This document shows positions 45,909 to 55,672 of a stretch of DNA of 64,000 bases, in pieces. The translations under genes and the position numbers were made by a program. The notes below the pieces were generated by a model. The model did not search any database. It saw nothing but the letters and a program-made list of their open reading frames with translations, and was not told the DNA's origin. The stretch lies in assembly GCF_023734135.1 (NCBI RefSeq), contig NZ_AP025730.1, positions 5,208,001-5,272,000 of the forward strand, read 5' to 3'. The first letter of the stretch is position 1. Each line of letters opens with the position of its first letter. The DNA comes from Sphaerotilus microaerophilus. Lineage in GTDB: Bacteria; Pseudomonadota; Gammaproteobacteria; Burkholderiales; Burkholderiaceae_C.

Positions 45909-46811
45909 ATGGCATCTACACGAACCAGTCACCGATCCGACTCCGGCCTGGCCGACGACGAAGACATCGACAGCCGCCCCGACAATCGCCCCCAGCGGGG
46001 CATCCAGAGCATCGAGGTCGGCGGCCAACTGCTGCGTGCACTGGTCCAGGAAGGCCGGCCGATGGCGCTGAAGGACTTGGCGCGTGCGGCCGACATGGTG
46101 CCGGGCAAGGCCCACCCCTACCTGGTGAGCTTCGTGAAGCTCGGGCTGATCGAGCAGCAGGCCACGACGGGCCACTATGGACTCGGACCGCTCGCGCTGC
46201 AACTGGGGCTGATCAGCCTGCAGCAGTTCGATCCGCTGCGCCTGGCCAGCGAGCGCATGACGCGCCTCGCGGTGGAGCTCGGCCACACGGTGGCACTGGC
46301 GGTCTGGGGCAACCGCGGGCCGGCGGTGGTGCGCATCGAATACGCGCCCTCCCCTGTACACGTGGCGATGCGCCACGGCATGGTGATGAGCCTGCGCGGC
46401 ACGGCCACGGGCAAGGTGTTTGCGGCCTACCTGCCGCGGCCGACCGTGCTGGCGGCGCTGGCCGCCGAGGCCGCCTGGGCCGCTGCGGCCGAGGGCTTCC
46501 GCCTGGGCACCGATCCGGCGCCCCTGCCAGGCACGCCGGGCCAACCGGCACCCGGTCTGGACGCGGCCTTCGAACAGGAGTTGCAGCGCGTGCGCGCCAC
46601 CGGCCTGGGCGGCGTGGTGGATGAGGCGGTGGTGGGCGTCAGCGCCCTGGCGGCGCCGGTGTTCGACATGGCAGGGCGCATCGTCGTGGCCATCACGGCC
46701 ATCGGCCACAGTGCCTGCTTCGATGCACAGGCCACCGGCCGGGTCGGCGTAGCGCTGAAGGCCTGCGCCGACGAACTGACCCGCCAGACCGACGGGCACG
46801 CTCCCGACTGA
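45909..46811 (+). CDS. IclR family regulator
   Basis: A 300-aa regulator. The winged HTH is at about 33-92 (QSIEVGGQLLRALVQEGRPMALKDLARAADMVPGKAHPYLVSFVKLGLIEQ). The IclR effector domain follows, with HGMVMSLRGTATGKVFAAYLP and GLGGVVDEAVVGVSALAAPVFD. The N-terminal 30 residues are polar and disordered-looking. It is divergent from the MBL-fold gene across 104 AT-rich bp, which include a TGATAATCA near-palindrome (45874-45882) that may be part of its binding site. Target is probably the MBL-fold gene with or without fahA. Confidence 0.85.
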   Translation: MASTRTSHRSDSGLADDEDIDSRPDNRPQRGIQSIEVGGQLLRALVQEGRPMALKDLARAADMVPGKAHPYLVSFVKLGLIEQQATTGHYGLGPLALQLGLISLQQFDPLRLASERMTRLAVELGHTVALAVWGNRGPAVVRIEYAPSPVHVAMRHGMVMSLRGTATGKVFAAYLPRPTVLAALAAEAAWAAAAEGFRLGTDPAPLPGTPGQPAPGLDAAFEQELQRVRATGLGGVVDEAVVGVSALAAPVFDMAGRIVVAITAIGHSACFDAQATGRVGVALKACADELTRQTDGHAPD

Positions 46812-46883
46812 CGCCGCCAAAGCGGCCGCCAATACCGGCAATACCGCCGAGGCCACGCAGGGGGCCACGGCGGCGGCGCGACC

Positions 46884-47552
46884 TCAGCGCGTGGCGAGGC
46901 GGTCGGTGAGCACGACCCAGCCGTTTTCCTGGGTCTCGATCAGACCGCGCTCCTCCAGGTCCTTCATGACCCGGCTGACCATCTCGCGCGAGGCACCGAC
47001 GACCTTGGCCAGGTCCTGGCGGGACACCTTGCTGCGGATGATGCGCTGGCCCTCTTCCTCGACCGCCATGTCCAGCAGCGCACGGGCGACGCGGCCGTAC
47101 ACGTCCAGCAGCGCGAGCGACTCGATCTGCCGGTCCGCATTGCGCAGGCGCGCCACCAGGCCACGCAGGATCGCGTAGCTCAGGCTGGAGGCCTCAGGCA
47201 GGCAGGCGCCGAACTCGGGCCGGCCGAGCACCAGCACGTCGGTCTGCACCTCGGCGCGCACGGTGGCGGAGTGCGGCTCGCCATCGATCAGGCTCATCTC
47301 ACCGAGGTAGTCACCCGCCTCCAGCACCGCCAGGATGACCTCGCGGCCCCGGGCGTCAGACGTGATCACACGCGCACGACCCGACAGCAGGATGAACAGC
47401 GCATCGGACTTGCGGCCCTGCTCGACGATGATCTCCCCACGCCGGTACCGCCGCTTGATGACGCCGTCGGCGATCGTCTGGGCCTGCTCGTTGGTGAGCA
47501 TCGAGAACAGCGGCACGCGCCGGATCAAATCGAGATTCGAGAGCATCGCCAT
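46884..47552 (-). CDS. Crp/Fnr family transcriptional regulator
   Basis: A 222-aa regulator. The cNMP-binding-like barrel covers residues 8-125 (PLFSMLTNEQAQTIADGV, GEIIVEQGRKSDALFILLSGRARV, GDYLGEMSLIDGEPHSATVRAE), followed by a dimer helix and a Crp-type HTH (KVSRQDLAKVVGASREMVSRVMKDLEERGLI). The GEMSLIDGEPHSATV block resembles the phosphate-binding cassette of cyclic-nucleotide sensors. There are no Fnr N-terminal cysteines. Start is the ATG at 47552 with GGAG upstream. It is divergent from trxB. Confidence 0.88.
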   Translation of the reverse strand: MAMLSNLDLIRRVPLFSMLTNEQAQTIADGVIKRRYRRGEIIVEQGRKSDALFILLSGRARVITSDARGREVILAVLEAGDYLGEMSLIDGEPHSATVRAEVQTDVLVLGRPEFGACLPEASSLSYAILRGLVARLRNADRQIESLALLDVYGRVARALLDMAVEEEGQRIIRSKVSRQDLAKVVGASREMVSRVMKDLEERGLIETQENGWVVLTDRLATR

Positions 47553-47645
47553 CGATGGGCACTCCTTTTTGGTCAACTTGTTCTGAAGTGGTGTCTCATG
47601 TCGACGCATGCCTCCGGACGGCAACCGTCCAGCGTCCCCCGGTAA

Positions 47646-48767
<1,122 letters not shown>

Positions 48768-48796
48768 CCGGCCAAACGGGCATCCAGCGGCCGCAC

Positions 48797-48826
48797 TTGT
48801 GAGGCCGGCCGTGAGCTGGCTATAAT
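48797..48826 (+). promoter_or_regulatory. Sigma-70-type promoter of rpmB-rpmG
   Basis: TTGTGA (48797-48802), an 18-base spacer and a consensus TATAAT (48821-48826). It leaves a 5' leader of about 175 bases before rpmB, long enough for a structured regulatory leader; no recognised riboswitch was found in it. Confidence 0.75.
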
Positions 48827-49008
48827 CAGCGTTTTGCCGCAATTGGACCCGGGAGTGCCCTGCATTTCCGGAGGGGCCAACACCAAGCTGTTCGCGGGTG
48901 CTTGCTTCGTCAAGCATCTTCTGGGACGCGCAGCCGCCGGGTCATTCACCCGGTCCGGCGCCCTGGCTTGCTCTGTGGGTCGCATCGAAACAAGTCTGGA
49001 GAAGCGTC

Positions 49009-49242
49009 ATGGCACGCGTCTGTCAAGTCACGGGCAAGCGCCCGATGGTGGGGAACAACGTCTCCCACGCCAACAACAAAACGAAGCGTCGCTTCCTGCC
49101 GAACCTGCAGTACCGTCGCTTCTGGCTGGAGACCGAGAACCGCTGGGTGCGCCTGCGCATCAGCAATGCGGCTCTGCGTCTGATCGACAAGGTGGGCATC
49201 GATCAGGTCGTCGCCGACCTGCGCGCCCGCGGCGAACTGTGA
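49009..49242 (+). CDS. rpmB: 50S ribosomal protein L28
   Basis: A 77-aa ribosomal protein with the standard sequence start [29 protein letters not shown] and the Trp-containing core [22 protein letters not shown] lies just before the ATG at 49009. Pairs with rpmG as in most bacteria. Confidence 0.98.
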   Translation: MARVCQVTGKRPMVGNNVSHANNKTKRRFLPNLQYRRFWLETENRWVRLRISNAALRLIDKVGIDQVVADLRARGEL

Positions 49243-49259
49243 TCCGGAGGTAACTCACC

Positions 49260-49430
49260 ATGGCAGCCAAAGGCGGACGCGAAAAGATCAAGCTGGAATC
49301 CACTGCGGGGACCGGCCATTTCTACACCACGGCCAAGAACAAGAAGACGACGCCCGGAAAGCTCGAATTCATGAAGTTCGACCCCAAGGCCCGCAAGCAC
49401 GTCCTGTACAAGGAAGTGAAGCTGAAGTGA
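49260..49430 (+). CDS. rpmG: 50S ribosomal protein L33
   Basis: A 56-aa ribosomal protein, [14 protein letters not shown] at the N-terminus, [19 protein letters not shown] in the middle and VLYKEVKLK at the end. It has no zinc-binding cysteines, so it is the C-minus form. GGAGG seven bases upstream of the ATG. It lies 17 bp after rpmB and is followed by a terminator. Confidence 0.97.
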   Translation: MAAKGGREKIKLESTAGTGHFYTTAKNKKTTPGKLEFMKFDPKARKHVLYKEVKLK

Positions 49431-49473
49431 TCCAGCTTGGCAGGCCTCTGGTCTGCCAATGACTGCATCCGCG

Positions 49474-49505
49474 AACCCGCTCCGGCCCCGCCGCAGCGGG
49501 TTTTG
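49474..49505 (+). terminator. Intrinsic terminator of rpmB-rpmG
   Basis: AACCCGCT (49474-49481) pairs with AGCGGGTT (49495-49502), followed by TTG and further T residues. It starts 44 bp after the rpmG stop. Confidence 0.8.
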
Positions 49506-49645
49506 TCGTTTCCTGCGGGCTCATACGCTGACCCCGCCACTGGCCCCGCAGCAGATCACCCTTAAGGGGGATCCACTTTGGCGGCACAGGCCCCACCATG
49601 CTCAGGAGCGCGGCGACTGCCGTGCCACAGAGGAGGGGACCGCCG

Positions 49646-51340
49646 ATGCAGCACCTGCTGGCCACCATCATCGCCACGACGGCCTGTGCCTGCGGGCAGG
49701 CGGCGCTTGCCCAGTCGATCGAGCCTGTCAGGCAGCACATCACGCTTGGCCAGCCGCCGGTGCTGCACCTGCATGTGCGCGGCTTCGAAACCGATCCGTC
49801 CCGGTTCGGCCCCGACTGCATCCAGGTGCGGCTGATCCAGGGCGAGCACGAGATCCCGGCCGATGCCACCCAGGTGCGCACCACGCCACTGGCCGAGGAC
49901 GGCAAGGTGCTGGTGCAGGTCCACAGCAGCGCCGAGGTCAGCGAGCCCGTCGTGCGGGCCCTCGTTCAACTCAGCTGCGGCGCCGACTACGCCCGCGAAC
50001 TCACGCTCCTGGCCGACCCACCCGCCACAGGCACCGCACCTCGCCGACCCCCACCGCCGACGAGTGCGGCGAGAGCCGCGCGGATGCACCTTGCCATTGG
50101 AGCAACGCCACCCGCCGACGAACCCACGGAGCGGGCCGCCCGCGTCTCCGTGGCGCCCCTCCGAGGCTCGGCCCCTCCATCGACGCCCGGTACGGGCGGC
50201 GCCCGCCTGAGCCTGGAAGAGCCGGCGCTGGACCGGCTGGTGTCGGCCGTGCTGGCCGCACTGGACCAGCGTCAGCCACCGCCCCAGCGGCTCCTGGCCG
50301 CCCCACGTGACCAGGGCCTGCGCCCCATCGAGGCCGACTGGCTGCGCGAGATGCAGCAGATACAGGAAGAGCAGCGCCAGTCCCGGGCCCAGTTGGCTGC
50401 GCTGCAGCTGCGCCTGGAGCGGCAGGAAAGCGACACCCTCCAGCGCTGGGGCGCCATCGCGGCCACCGCCGGTGGCGTGCTCGCCGGGGCCCTGCTGCTG
50501 CGCGTCGCCCGCGAGCGCCTGCTGCCACGCCTGAGCGCCGCCAGCCACGCACGCCACAGCCTGGACCCACCTGCGGAGCCGACCGAGCAGGCCATGCCGA
50601 TGCACCTTCCGGCGGTCGATTCCATCACCCCCTGGCGCGACGCCTTGCCCCCTGCGGCTGCCGCCCCACCGCTGCACTGGCCGGAGGCTGGCAGCACGTC
50701 GCAGACGCCGCCCCACGCACCCCCGTCCGGCGCGGCCGCACCAACCATGACCCCGACCGGCACAACGGCTGCACCGGCCCCCCCTGCCGGGCCGCCCCGG
50801 GCAGCGGCCGCACCGCCCCGCCAGTGGGTGGGCGCGGACTTTGGTGAGCCCAGCCTGGCCGGCAATGGCCACGCGCCCGCCGTCAGGCAGGTCGATCGCA
50901 TGATCGCCGATGGCTACCACGGCGCCGCCGCCACGATCCTGGAGAACGCGCTGCAGACCCGGCCGGGCAAGAGCCCCTGGCTGCTGTTGCGCCTGCTGGA
51001 CCTCTACCGAGCCATGAACCAGCCCTGGAACCACGAGCGCGTCAGCGCCCAGCTGGAGGCCCTGTACAACCTGCGGGTGCCGCCGATGGGAGACGCTGCG
51101 GCGGGTGGGCCGGACGCGGTCGATGAGGGCCAGTCGCTCGACGACCGACCGGACCTGCTCGAACGGCTTGCCCAGGTCTGGACGCAGCCCTCGATCGCGC
51201 TGGATTGGCTGCGCGCGCGTCTGCTGCGCGAGAGCGGCCTGCCAACGGTGGACCTGGCCACCTTCCGCGATCTGCTCCTGCTCTACGACCTGGCCCGACT
51301 GCGGGATGAGCCGCAGCCCGAACCGGTGCAGCCCACCTGA
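49646..51340 (+). CDS. FimV-like envelope protein
   Basis: A 564-aa protein. The signal peptide MQHLLATIIATTACACGQAALA is followed by a FimV/HtrA-like N-terminal beta domain (IEPVRQHITLGQPPVLHLHVRG to YARELTLL, about 25-125), a Pro-rich linker, a short coiled coil (REMQQIQEEQRQSRAQLAALQLRLERQES, about 235-262), a membrane segment (IAATAGGVLAGALLLRVA), a long Pro/Ala linker and a C-terminal TPR-like FimV region (DRMIADGYHGAAATILENALQTRPGKSPWLLLRLLDLYRAM). FimV organises pole-localised machines such as type IV pili and chemotaxis. No LysM domain was seen. GAGG before the ATG at 49646 sets the start. Confidence 0.7.
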   Translation: MQHLLATIIATTACACGQAALAQSIEPVRQHITLGQPPVLHLHVRGFETDPSRFGPDCIQVRLIQGEHEIPADATQVRTTPLAEDGKVLVQVHSSAEVSEPVVRALVQLSCGADYARELTLLADPPATGTAPRRPPPPTSAARAARMHLAIGATPPADEPTERAARVSVAPLRGSAPPSTPGTGGARLSLEEPALDRLVSAVLAALDQRQPPPQRLLAAPRDQGLRPIEADWLREMQQIQEEQRQSRAQLAALQLRLERQESDTLQRWGAIAATAGGVLAGALLLRVARERLLPRLSAASHARHSLDPPAEPTEQAMPMHLPAVDSITPWRDALPPAAAAPPLHWPEAGSTSQTPPHAPPSGAAAPTMTPTGTTAAPAPPAGPPRAAAAPPRQWVGADFGEPSLAGNGHAPAVRQVDRMIADGYHGAAATILENALQTRPGKSPWLLLRLLDLYRAMNQPWNHERVSAQLEALYNLRVPPMGDAAAGGPDAVDEGQSLDDRPDLLERLAQVWTQPSIALDWLRARLLRESGLPTVDLATFRDLLLLYDLARLRDEPQPEPVQPT

Positions 51341-51409
51341 CGATCACGCACAGCGCGCCGGGTGAGCGCAGGCAGGTGAGGGCTGGCGGGGGCAGACGGG
51401 AGATGCGGT

Positions 51410-52633
51410 TCAGGCCCGCACCGCCCGCAGCGTGCGGGCAAACTCCTGCAGCCCCGCGATGCCGCTGTCCTCGGCCCGGCGGCACCAGGCCTGCAGGTCG
51501 ACGACCAGTTGCTCGGCCGACACGTTGGTGCGCGTCCACAGGGCGCGCAGCTCCTCGCGCATGGTCACGAGCTTGGTGAGCGCAGCGCTCTGCCCACACG
51601 CGCTGTCCACCTGGGCACGCAGGGCCGCAGGGATCTTCTCGACGTCGCGGTGCAGCCAGCGCAGCGCCAGGCGCATGTCGGCCCAGCGCTGGGTGTTCTG
51701 CGCCCCCTGCGCCTTCAGGCGGGCCAGTTCGTCGGCGCAGACCTGCTGGAGCTGGCGCGCGTAGCTGGCCATCACCTCGTAGCGGTGCGCGATCACCGCC
51801 TCCAGCGTCTGGCTGTCGGCCACCGGCTTCGGAGCACCCAGCCTGAGCTGCGGCGGCGTCTTGCGCACCCGTGCCATGCCGAGCAGCTCCATCGCCCGGA
51901 TGTAGGCCCAGCCGATGTCGAACTCATGCGGCTTGACCGACAGCTTGGCCGAGGTCGGGTAGGTGTGGTGGTTGTTGTGCAGCTCCTCGCCGCCGATGAT
52001 CAACCCCCAGGGCGAGATGTTGGTCGAGGCGTCCGCCGCCTCGAAGTTGCGATAGCCCCAGTAATGCCCGATGCCATTGATGATGCCGGCCGCGGTGATC
52101 GGGATCCACAGCATCTGCACGGCCCAGACCGTCAGGCCAACCGCGCCGAACAGCAGCACGTTCAAGATCAGCATCAGCGCCACGCCCTGCCAGACGAAAC
52201 GGCTGTAGACGTTGCGCTCCACCCAGTCGTCCGGCGTGTTGTGGCCGTACTTGGTCAGCGTTTCCTGGTTCTTCGCCTCGCTGCGGTAGAGCTCGCTGCC
52301 GGTGAGCAGCACGGTCCGCAGGCCGCGCGTGACGGGGCTGTGCGGGTCGTCCGGCGTCTCGCACTTGGCGTGGTGCTTGCGGTGGATAGCCACCCACTCC
52401 TTGGTCACCATGCCCGTGGTCAGCCAGAGCCAGAGGCGGAAGAAGTGGGAGGGCAACGGCCCCAGCTCCAGTGCCCGGTGCGCTTGCGAGCGGTGCAGGA
52501 AGATCGTCACCGCGGCGATGGTGATGTGCGTCACCGCCAGCGTGTAGAGCAGGACCTCCCACCAACTGGCGGCGAGCAGGCCATCGGCGAGCCAGGCAAC
52601 GAGGGCGGACCCAAACAGGGAGACTTCGGACAT
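51410..52633 (-). CDS. Membrane fatty acid (acyl-CoA/ACP) desaturase
   Basis: A 407-aa protein. Three histidine boxes of the membrane di-iron desaturases are present: HRSQAH (HX4H), HRKHH and HNNHH, arranged around four hydrophobic segments, which fits a delta-9-type acyl desaturase. A C-terminal soluble helical region of about 140 residues (from about 265, rich in Ala/Arg/Gln) goes beyond the core enzyme. It most likely adds a double bond to membrane fatty acids for fluidity control. Start is the ATG at 52633. Confidence 0.85.
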   Translation of the reverse strand: MSEVSLFGSALVAWLADGLLAASWWEVLLYTLAVTHITIAAVTIFLHRSQAHRALELGPLPSHFFRLWLWLTTGMVTKEWVAIHRKHHAKCETPDDPHSPVTRGLRTVLLTGSELYRSEAKNQETLTKYGHNTPDDWVERNVYSRFVWQGVALMLILNVLLFGAVGLTVWAVQMLWIPITAAGIINGIGHYWGYRNFEAADASTNISPWGLIIGGEELHNNHHTYPTSAKLSVKPHEFDIGWAYIRAMELLGMARVRKTPPQLRLGAPKPVADSQTLEAVIAHRYEVMASYARQLQQVCADELARLKAQGAQNTQRWADMRLALRWLHRDVEKIPAALRAQVDSACGQSAALTKLVTMREELRALWTRTNVSAEQLVVDLQAWCRRAEDSGIAGLQEFARTLRAVRA

Positions 52634-52793
52634 CAGGGCACCTTCGTACGTCGCGGGACCTGGCGCATTCAGGCCACCCGGCCGGCACGCAGCCAGCAGT
52701 CGGAGATTCTACGGATCACGGCGGGGCCCCTGCCCGGGTCAGGGCATGGCCGGCCCGCCCCGCGCGGGGCGCGGGTGCGCGTGGACCCTGCGC

Positions 52794-54224
52794 TCAGCGC
52801 CGCCGCCAGGCTGCGGCGAAGAAGCCGTCCGTGCCGTGCACCTGCGGCCACAGGCGCAGGTAGGACGCGACGCTGGCCGGGGCCTCCACGGCGGCGTTCG
52901 CGTCCGTCTCAGCCCCTTCAGCCCCTTCAGCCCCTTCAGCGGGTTCAATGGATTCAACGGGACCAGCAGTCTCGGCGGTTTCAACCGCACGGTCCACCTC
53001 GACCGCAGCCGTTGCTGCCGCGCCCGCCGGCACGGTCAGCGCCCGCGCGTCGGCCACGCCCTGGCGCTGCAGGATCTCGGCGACGTCCAGCGGCTCGAAG
53101 TCGGGGTGGGCGGCGCTGAAGGCCTCGGCGATTGCCTCGTTCTCCGCGCGCAGCAGGCTGCAGGTGGCGTAGACCAGCCGGCCGCCGGGCTTGAGCAGGC
53201 GCGCGGCGCTGTTCAGGATCGACTGCTGCTTGGCCACCAGCTCCAGCACCGCCTCGGGCGTCTGGCGCCACTTCAGGTCGGGGTTGCGGCGCAGCGTGCC
53301 CAGGCCGGAACAGGGGGCGTCCACCAGCACGCGGTCCACCTTGCCCGACAGGCGCTTGATGCGCTCGTCGCGCTCATGCGCGATGCCGGCCGGGTAGACG
53401 TTGGACAGGCCGCTGCGCGCCAGCCGGGGCTTGAGCGCCGCGAGGCGGTGCGCTGACACGTCGAAGGCATAGAGCCGGCCGGTGTTGCGCATCATCGCGC
53501 CCAGCGCCAGGGTCTTGCCGCCGGCACCGGCGCAGAAGTCCACCACCATTTCGCCGCGCCGGGCCTCGGTGAGCAGGGCGAGCAGCTGGCTGCCTTCGTC
53601 CTGCACCTCGACCTCACCGCGGTTGAAGACCTCGGTGCGGTTGAGCGTGGGCTTGCCGACGGCGCGCAGGCCGATGGGCGACCAGGGCGTCGGCACGGTG
53701 TCGATGCCCTCGGCGGCCAGCGCCGCCTGCGCCGCATCGCGCTTGGTGAGCTGGGTGTTGACGCGCAGGTCCAGCCCGGCGCTCTGTTGCATCGCCCCGA
53801 CCAGCGGCCAGAACTGCTCGCCCACCTCAGCCTGCAGCGCCTCGGCCAGCCAGGCGGGCAGGTTGTGGCGCAGGCTGTCGCGCTGCACCTGGGCGAGCTT
53901 GCCGAAGTTGATCTTCTGCGTGTGCGCCAGCCACTCCTGCTCGGCCGGCGTGGTGGCCGCGCGCAGGAAGGCCTCGCTGCCCTGCCAGGCCAGGATGGCC
54001 AGGCGCCGCTCGATCGAGCCGCTGCCGCTCTTGGCCAGGTACTGGTACTTCAGGCGCTCGCGCAGCACGGCGTAGGCCGTCTCGGCCAGCGCATGGCGCT
54101 CACGCACGCCCAGCGAGCGGTTGGCACGGAAGAAGGCCGACACCACCGTGTCGGCCGGCTGGGCGAAGCGCAGCACCGTGTTGAGGAGCTCGTCGCACAG
54201 TTCGAACAGGGCCTTGGGCGTCAT
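52794..54224 (-). CDS. 16S rRNA m5C967 methyltransferase RsmB-like
   Basis: A 476-aa RsmB/NOP family rRNA cytosine-C5 methyltransferase. SAM motif VVDFCAGAGGKTLALGAM, VDAPCSGLGTLRRNPDLKW with the first catalytic Cys and YATCSLLRAENEAIAE with the second. The NusB-like N-terminal region is shortened. A Glu/Ala-rich insert, containing GAEGAEGAE from three copies of a 9-bp repeat, sits in the C-terminal part. Start is the ATG at 54224, which overlaps the purN stop as ATGA. Confidence 0.88.
   Translation of the reverse strand: MTPKALFELCDELLNTVLRFAQPADTVVSAFFRANRSLGVRERHALAETAYAVLRERLKYQYLAKSGSGSIERRLAILAWQGSEAFLRAATTPAEQEWLAHTQKINFGKLAQVQRDSLRHNLPAWLAEALQAEVGEQFWPLVGAMQQSAGLDLRVNTQLTKRDAAQAALAAEGIDTVPTPWSPIGLRAVGKPTLNRTEVFNRGEVEVQDEGSQLLALLTEARRGEMVVDFCAGAGGKTLALGAMMRNTGRLYAFDVSAHRLAALKPRLARSGLSNVYPAGIAHERDERIKRLSGKVDRVLVDAPCSGLGTLRRNPDLKWRQTPEAVLELVAKQQSILNSAARLLKPGGRLVYATCSLLRAENEAIAEAFSAAHPDFEPLDVAEILQRQGVADARALTVPAGAAATAAVEVDRAVETAETAGPVESIEPAEGAEGAEGAETDANAAVEAPASVASYLRLWPQVHGTDGFFAAAWRRR
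52911..52937. repeat. 9-bp tandem repeat inside rsmB
   Basis: AGCCCCTTC three times in a row. Codes GAE repeats on the minus strand in an acidic linker before the protein's last conserved block; likely tolerant to expansion. Confidence 0.8.
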
Positions 54225-54865
54225 GCCGCACCTCCGGAAGTCAAGAGCCACTGGGGCTCGCCGCCACGATGGCGGACCAGGTTGCCGGCCAGCTCCAGCT
54301 CGCCATGCACGAACCAGCGCACGGCGCGGGGATAGATCACATGCTCGGTGGCCAGCACGCGCTCGGCCAGGCTGTGCTCGCTGTCGTCGGTTCGCACCGG
54401 CACCGCCGACTGGATGACGATGGGGCCGTGGTCCAGCTCGGGGGTGACGAAGTGCACCGTCGCGCCGGCCAGCTTGCAGCCGGTCTCGATGGCCCGGCGG
54501 TGCGTGTGCAGCCCGCCGAAGGCCGGCAGCAGCGAGGGGTGGATGTTCAGCAGCCGGCCGGCGTAGTGCCCGACGAAGCCGGGCGTGAGGATGCGCATGA
54601 AGCCGGCCAGCAGCAGCAGGTCGGGCGCATGGCGGTCGATCTGCTCGATCAGCGCGGCCTCGAAGGCCTGCCGATCGGGGAAGGCGCGGTGGTCCACCGC
54701 GGCGGTGGCCAGCCCCTGCGAGGCGGCCCAGGCCAGGCCGGCAGCCCCGGGGACATTGGCGATGACGGCGGCGACTTCGGCCTTCCAGCCCTCGACCCGG
54801 CAGGCCTGCTGGACGGCCTGCATGTTCGAGCCGCGGCCGGAAATCAGGATCACGATGCGTTTCAT
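54221..54865 (-). CDS. purN: Phosphoribosylglycinamide formyltransferase
   Basis: A 214-aa enzyme adding formyl from 10-formyl-THF to GAR in purine synthesis. N-terminal VILISGRGSNMQAVQQAC, then LLLLAGFMRILTPGFV, the catalytic stretch LLNIHPSLLPAFGGLHTHRRAIE (Asn/His) and GATVHFVTPELDHGPIVIQ with catalytic Asp. Start is the ATG at 54865. It overlaps rsmB by ATGA, a common betaproteobacterial arrangement. Confidence 0.95.
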   Translation of the reverse strand: MKRIVILISGRGSNMQAVQQACRVEGWKAEVAAVIANVPGAAGLAWAASQGLATAAVDHRAFPDRQAFEAALIEQIDRHAPDLLLLAGFMRILTPGFVGHYAGRLLNIHPSLLPAFGGLHTHRRAIETGCKLAGATVHFVTPELDHGPIVIQSAVPVRTDDSEHSLAERVLATEHVIYPRAVRWFVHGELELAGNLVRHRGGEPQWLLTSGGAA

Positions 54866-55021
54866 GGGTGGGCGAGTGTATCCAGCCGCCAGCGCAGCCC
54901 GGTGGCGGGGCACGTCGGCTGTTGTCCACATGGGGGGCACCGTCCGCCAGCGCCGGGCACCGCGACGGAGGAGCTGTGACATAGTGCACGGCATCTTTTT
55001 CACTCCCGACAGGAGATGGTG

Positions 55022-55528
55022 ATGGGTCTGCTCGATTCCGTGATGGGTGCCGTGGGTGGCGCACTGGCCAATCAGGTGGGTAACTCGCTGGGAGGCGCCC
55101 TGGGGGGCGCACTCGGCGGGGCCGGTGGCGCCGGGTCGGCCAAGATGGTCGAAGGGCTGGTGGCGGCGCTGACCTCCGGCGGCGGCCAGGCGGGCGGTGG
55201 CGCCCTGGGTGGGCTGGGTGGCCTGGCCGGGCTGGTGCAGCAGCTGCAGAAGGGTGGCCTGGCCGATCAGGTCGGCTCCTGGGTCTCCACGGGCCAGAAC
55301 CTGCCGGTCTCGCCCGAGCAACTGCAGGGCGCGCTGGGCAACGACATGCTGGGGCAGCTGGCCCAGAGCGTCGGGCTGGACGCCGGCCAGGCGGCGGGCC
55401 CGCTGGCGCAGCTGCTGCCGCAGGTGGTGGATGCACTGACACCCAACGGCCAGCTGCCCACCGGTGGCGCCGACCTGGGCAGCCTGCTGCCGCAGGTGCT
55501 GGGCAAACTGATGAATCCTTCCGCCTGA
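55022..55528 (+). CDS. DUF937 (YidB-like) protein
   Basis: A 168-aa protein that is almost all Gly, Ala, Leu and Gln. GLLDSVMGAVGGALANQVGNSLGGALGGALGG opens it, and LQGALGNDMLGQLAQSVGLDAGQAAGPLAQLLPQVVDALTPNGQ is the DUF937 core; YidB-like proteins of this type have no known job. AGGAG six bases before the ATG at 55022 supports that start over 55016. There is no signal peptide. A strong hairpin follows the stop. Confidence 0.85.
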   Translation: MGLLDSVMGAVGGALANQVGNSLGGALGGALGGAGGAGSAKMVEGLVAALTSGGGQAGGGALGGLGGLAGLVQQLQKGGLADQVGSWVSTGQNLPVSPEQLQGALGNDMLGQLAQSVGLDAGQAAGPLAQLLPQVVDALTPNGQLPTGGADLGSLLPQVLGKLMNPSA

Positions 55529-55539
55529 GGCTGGCCAGC

Positions 55540-55562
55540 GCCGGCGCCCACGCGGCGCCGGC
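55540..55562. terminator. Hairpin after the DUF937 gene
   Basis: GCCGGCGCC (55540-55548) and GGCGCCGGC (55554-55562), 9-bp perfect arms and a 5-base loop, 12 bp after the stop codon. No T-run. Confidence 0.5.
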
Positions 55563-55672
55563 CTCAGGGCCGAGGCTCCTGCGCCGATAGAGCGTGGAAC
55601 GTGAGGCGTGGCCGTGCACCCGGGGTGCACGCCGCGCTGGCGAATCCAACCAGCTCGAACGGGAGCCTACCC

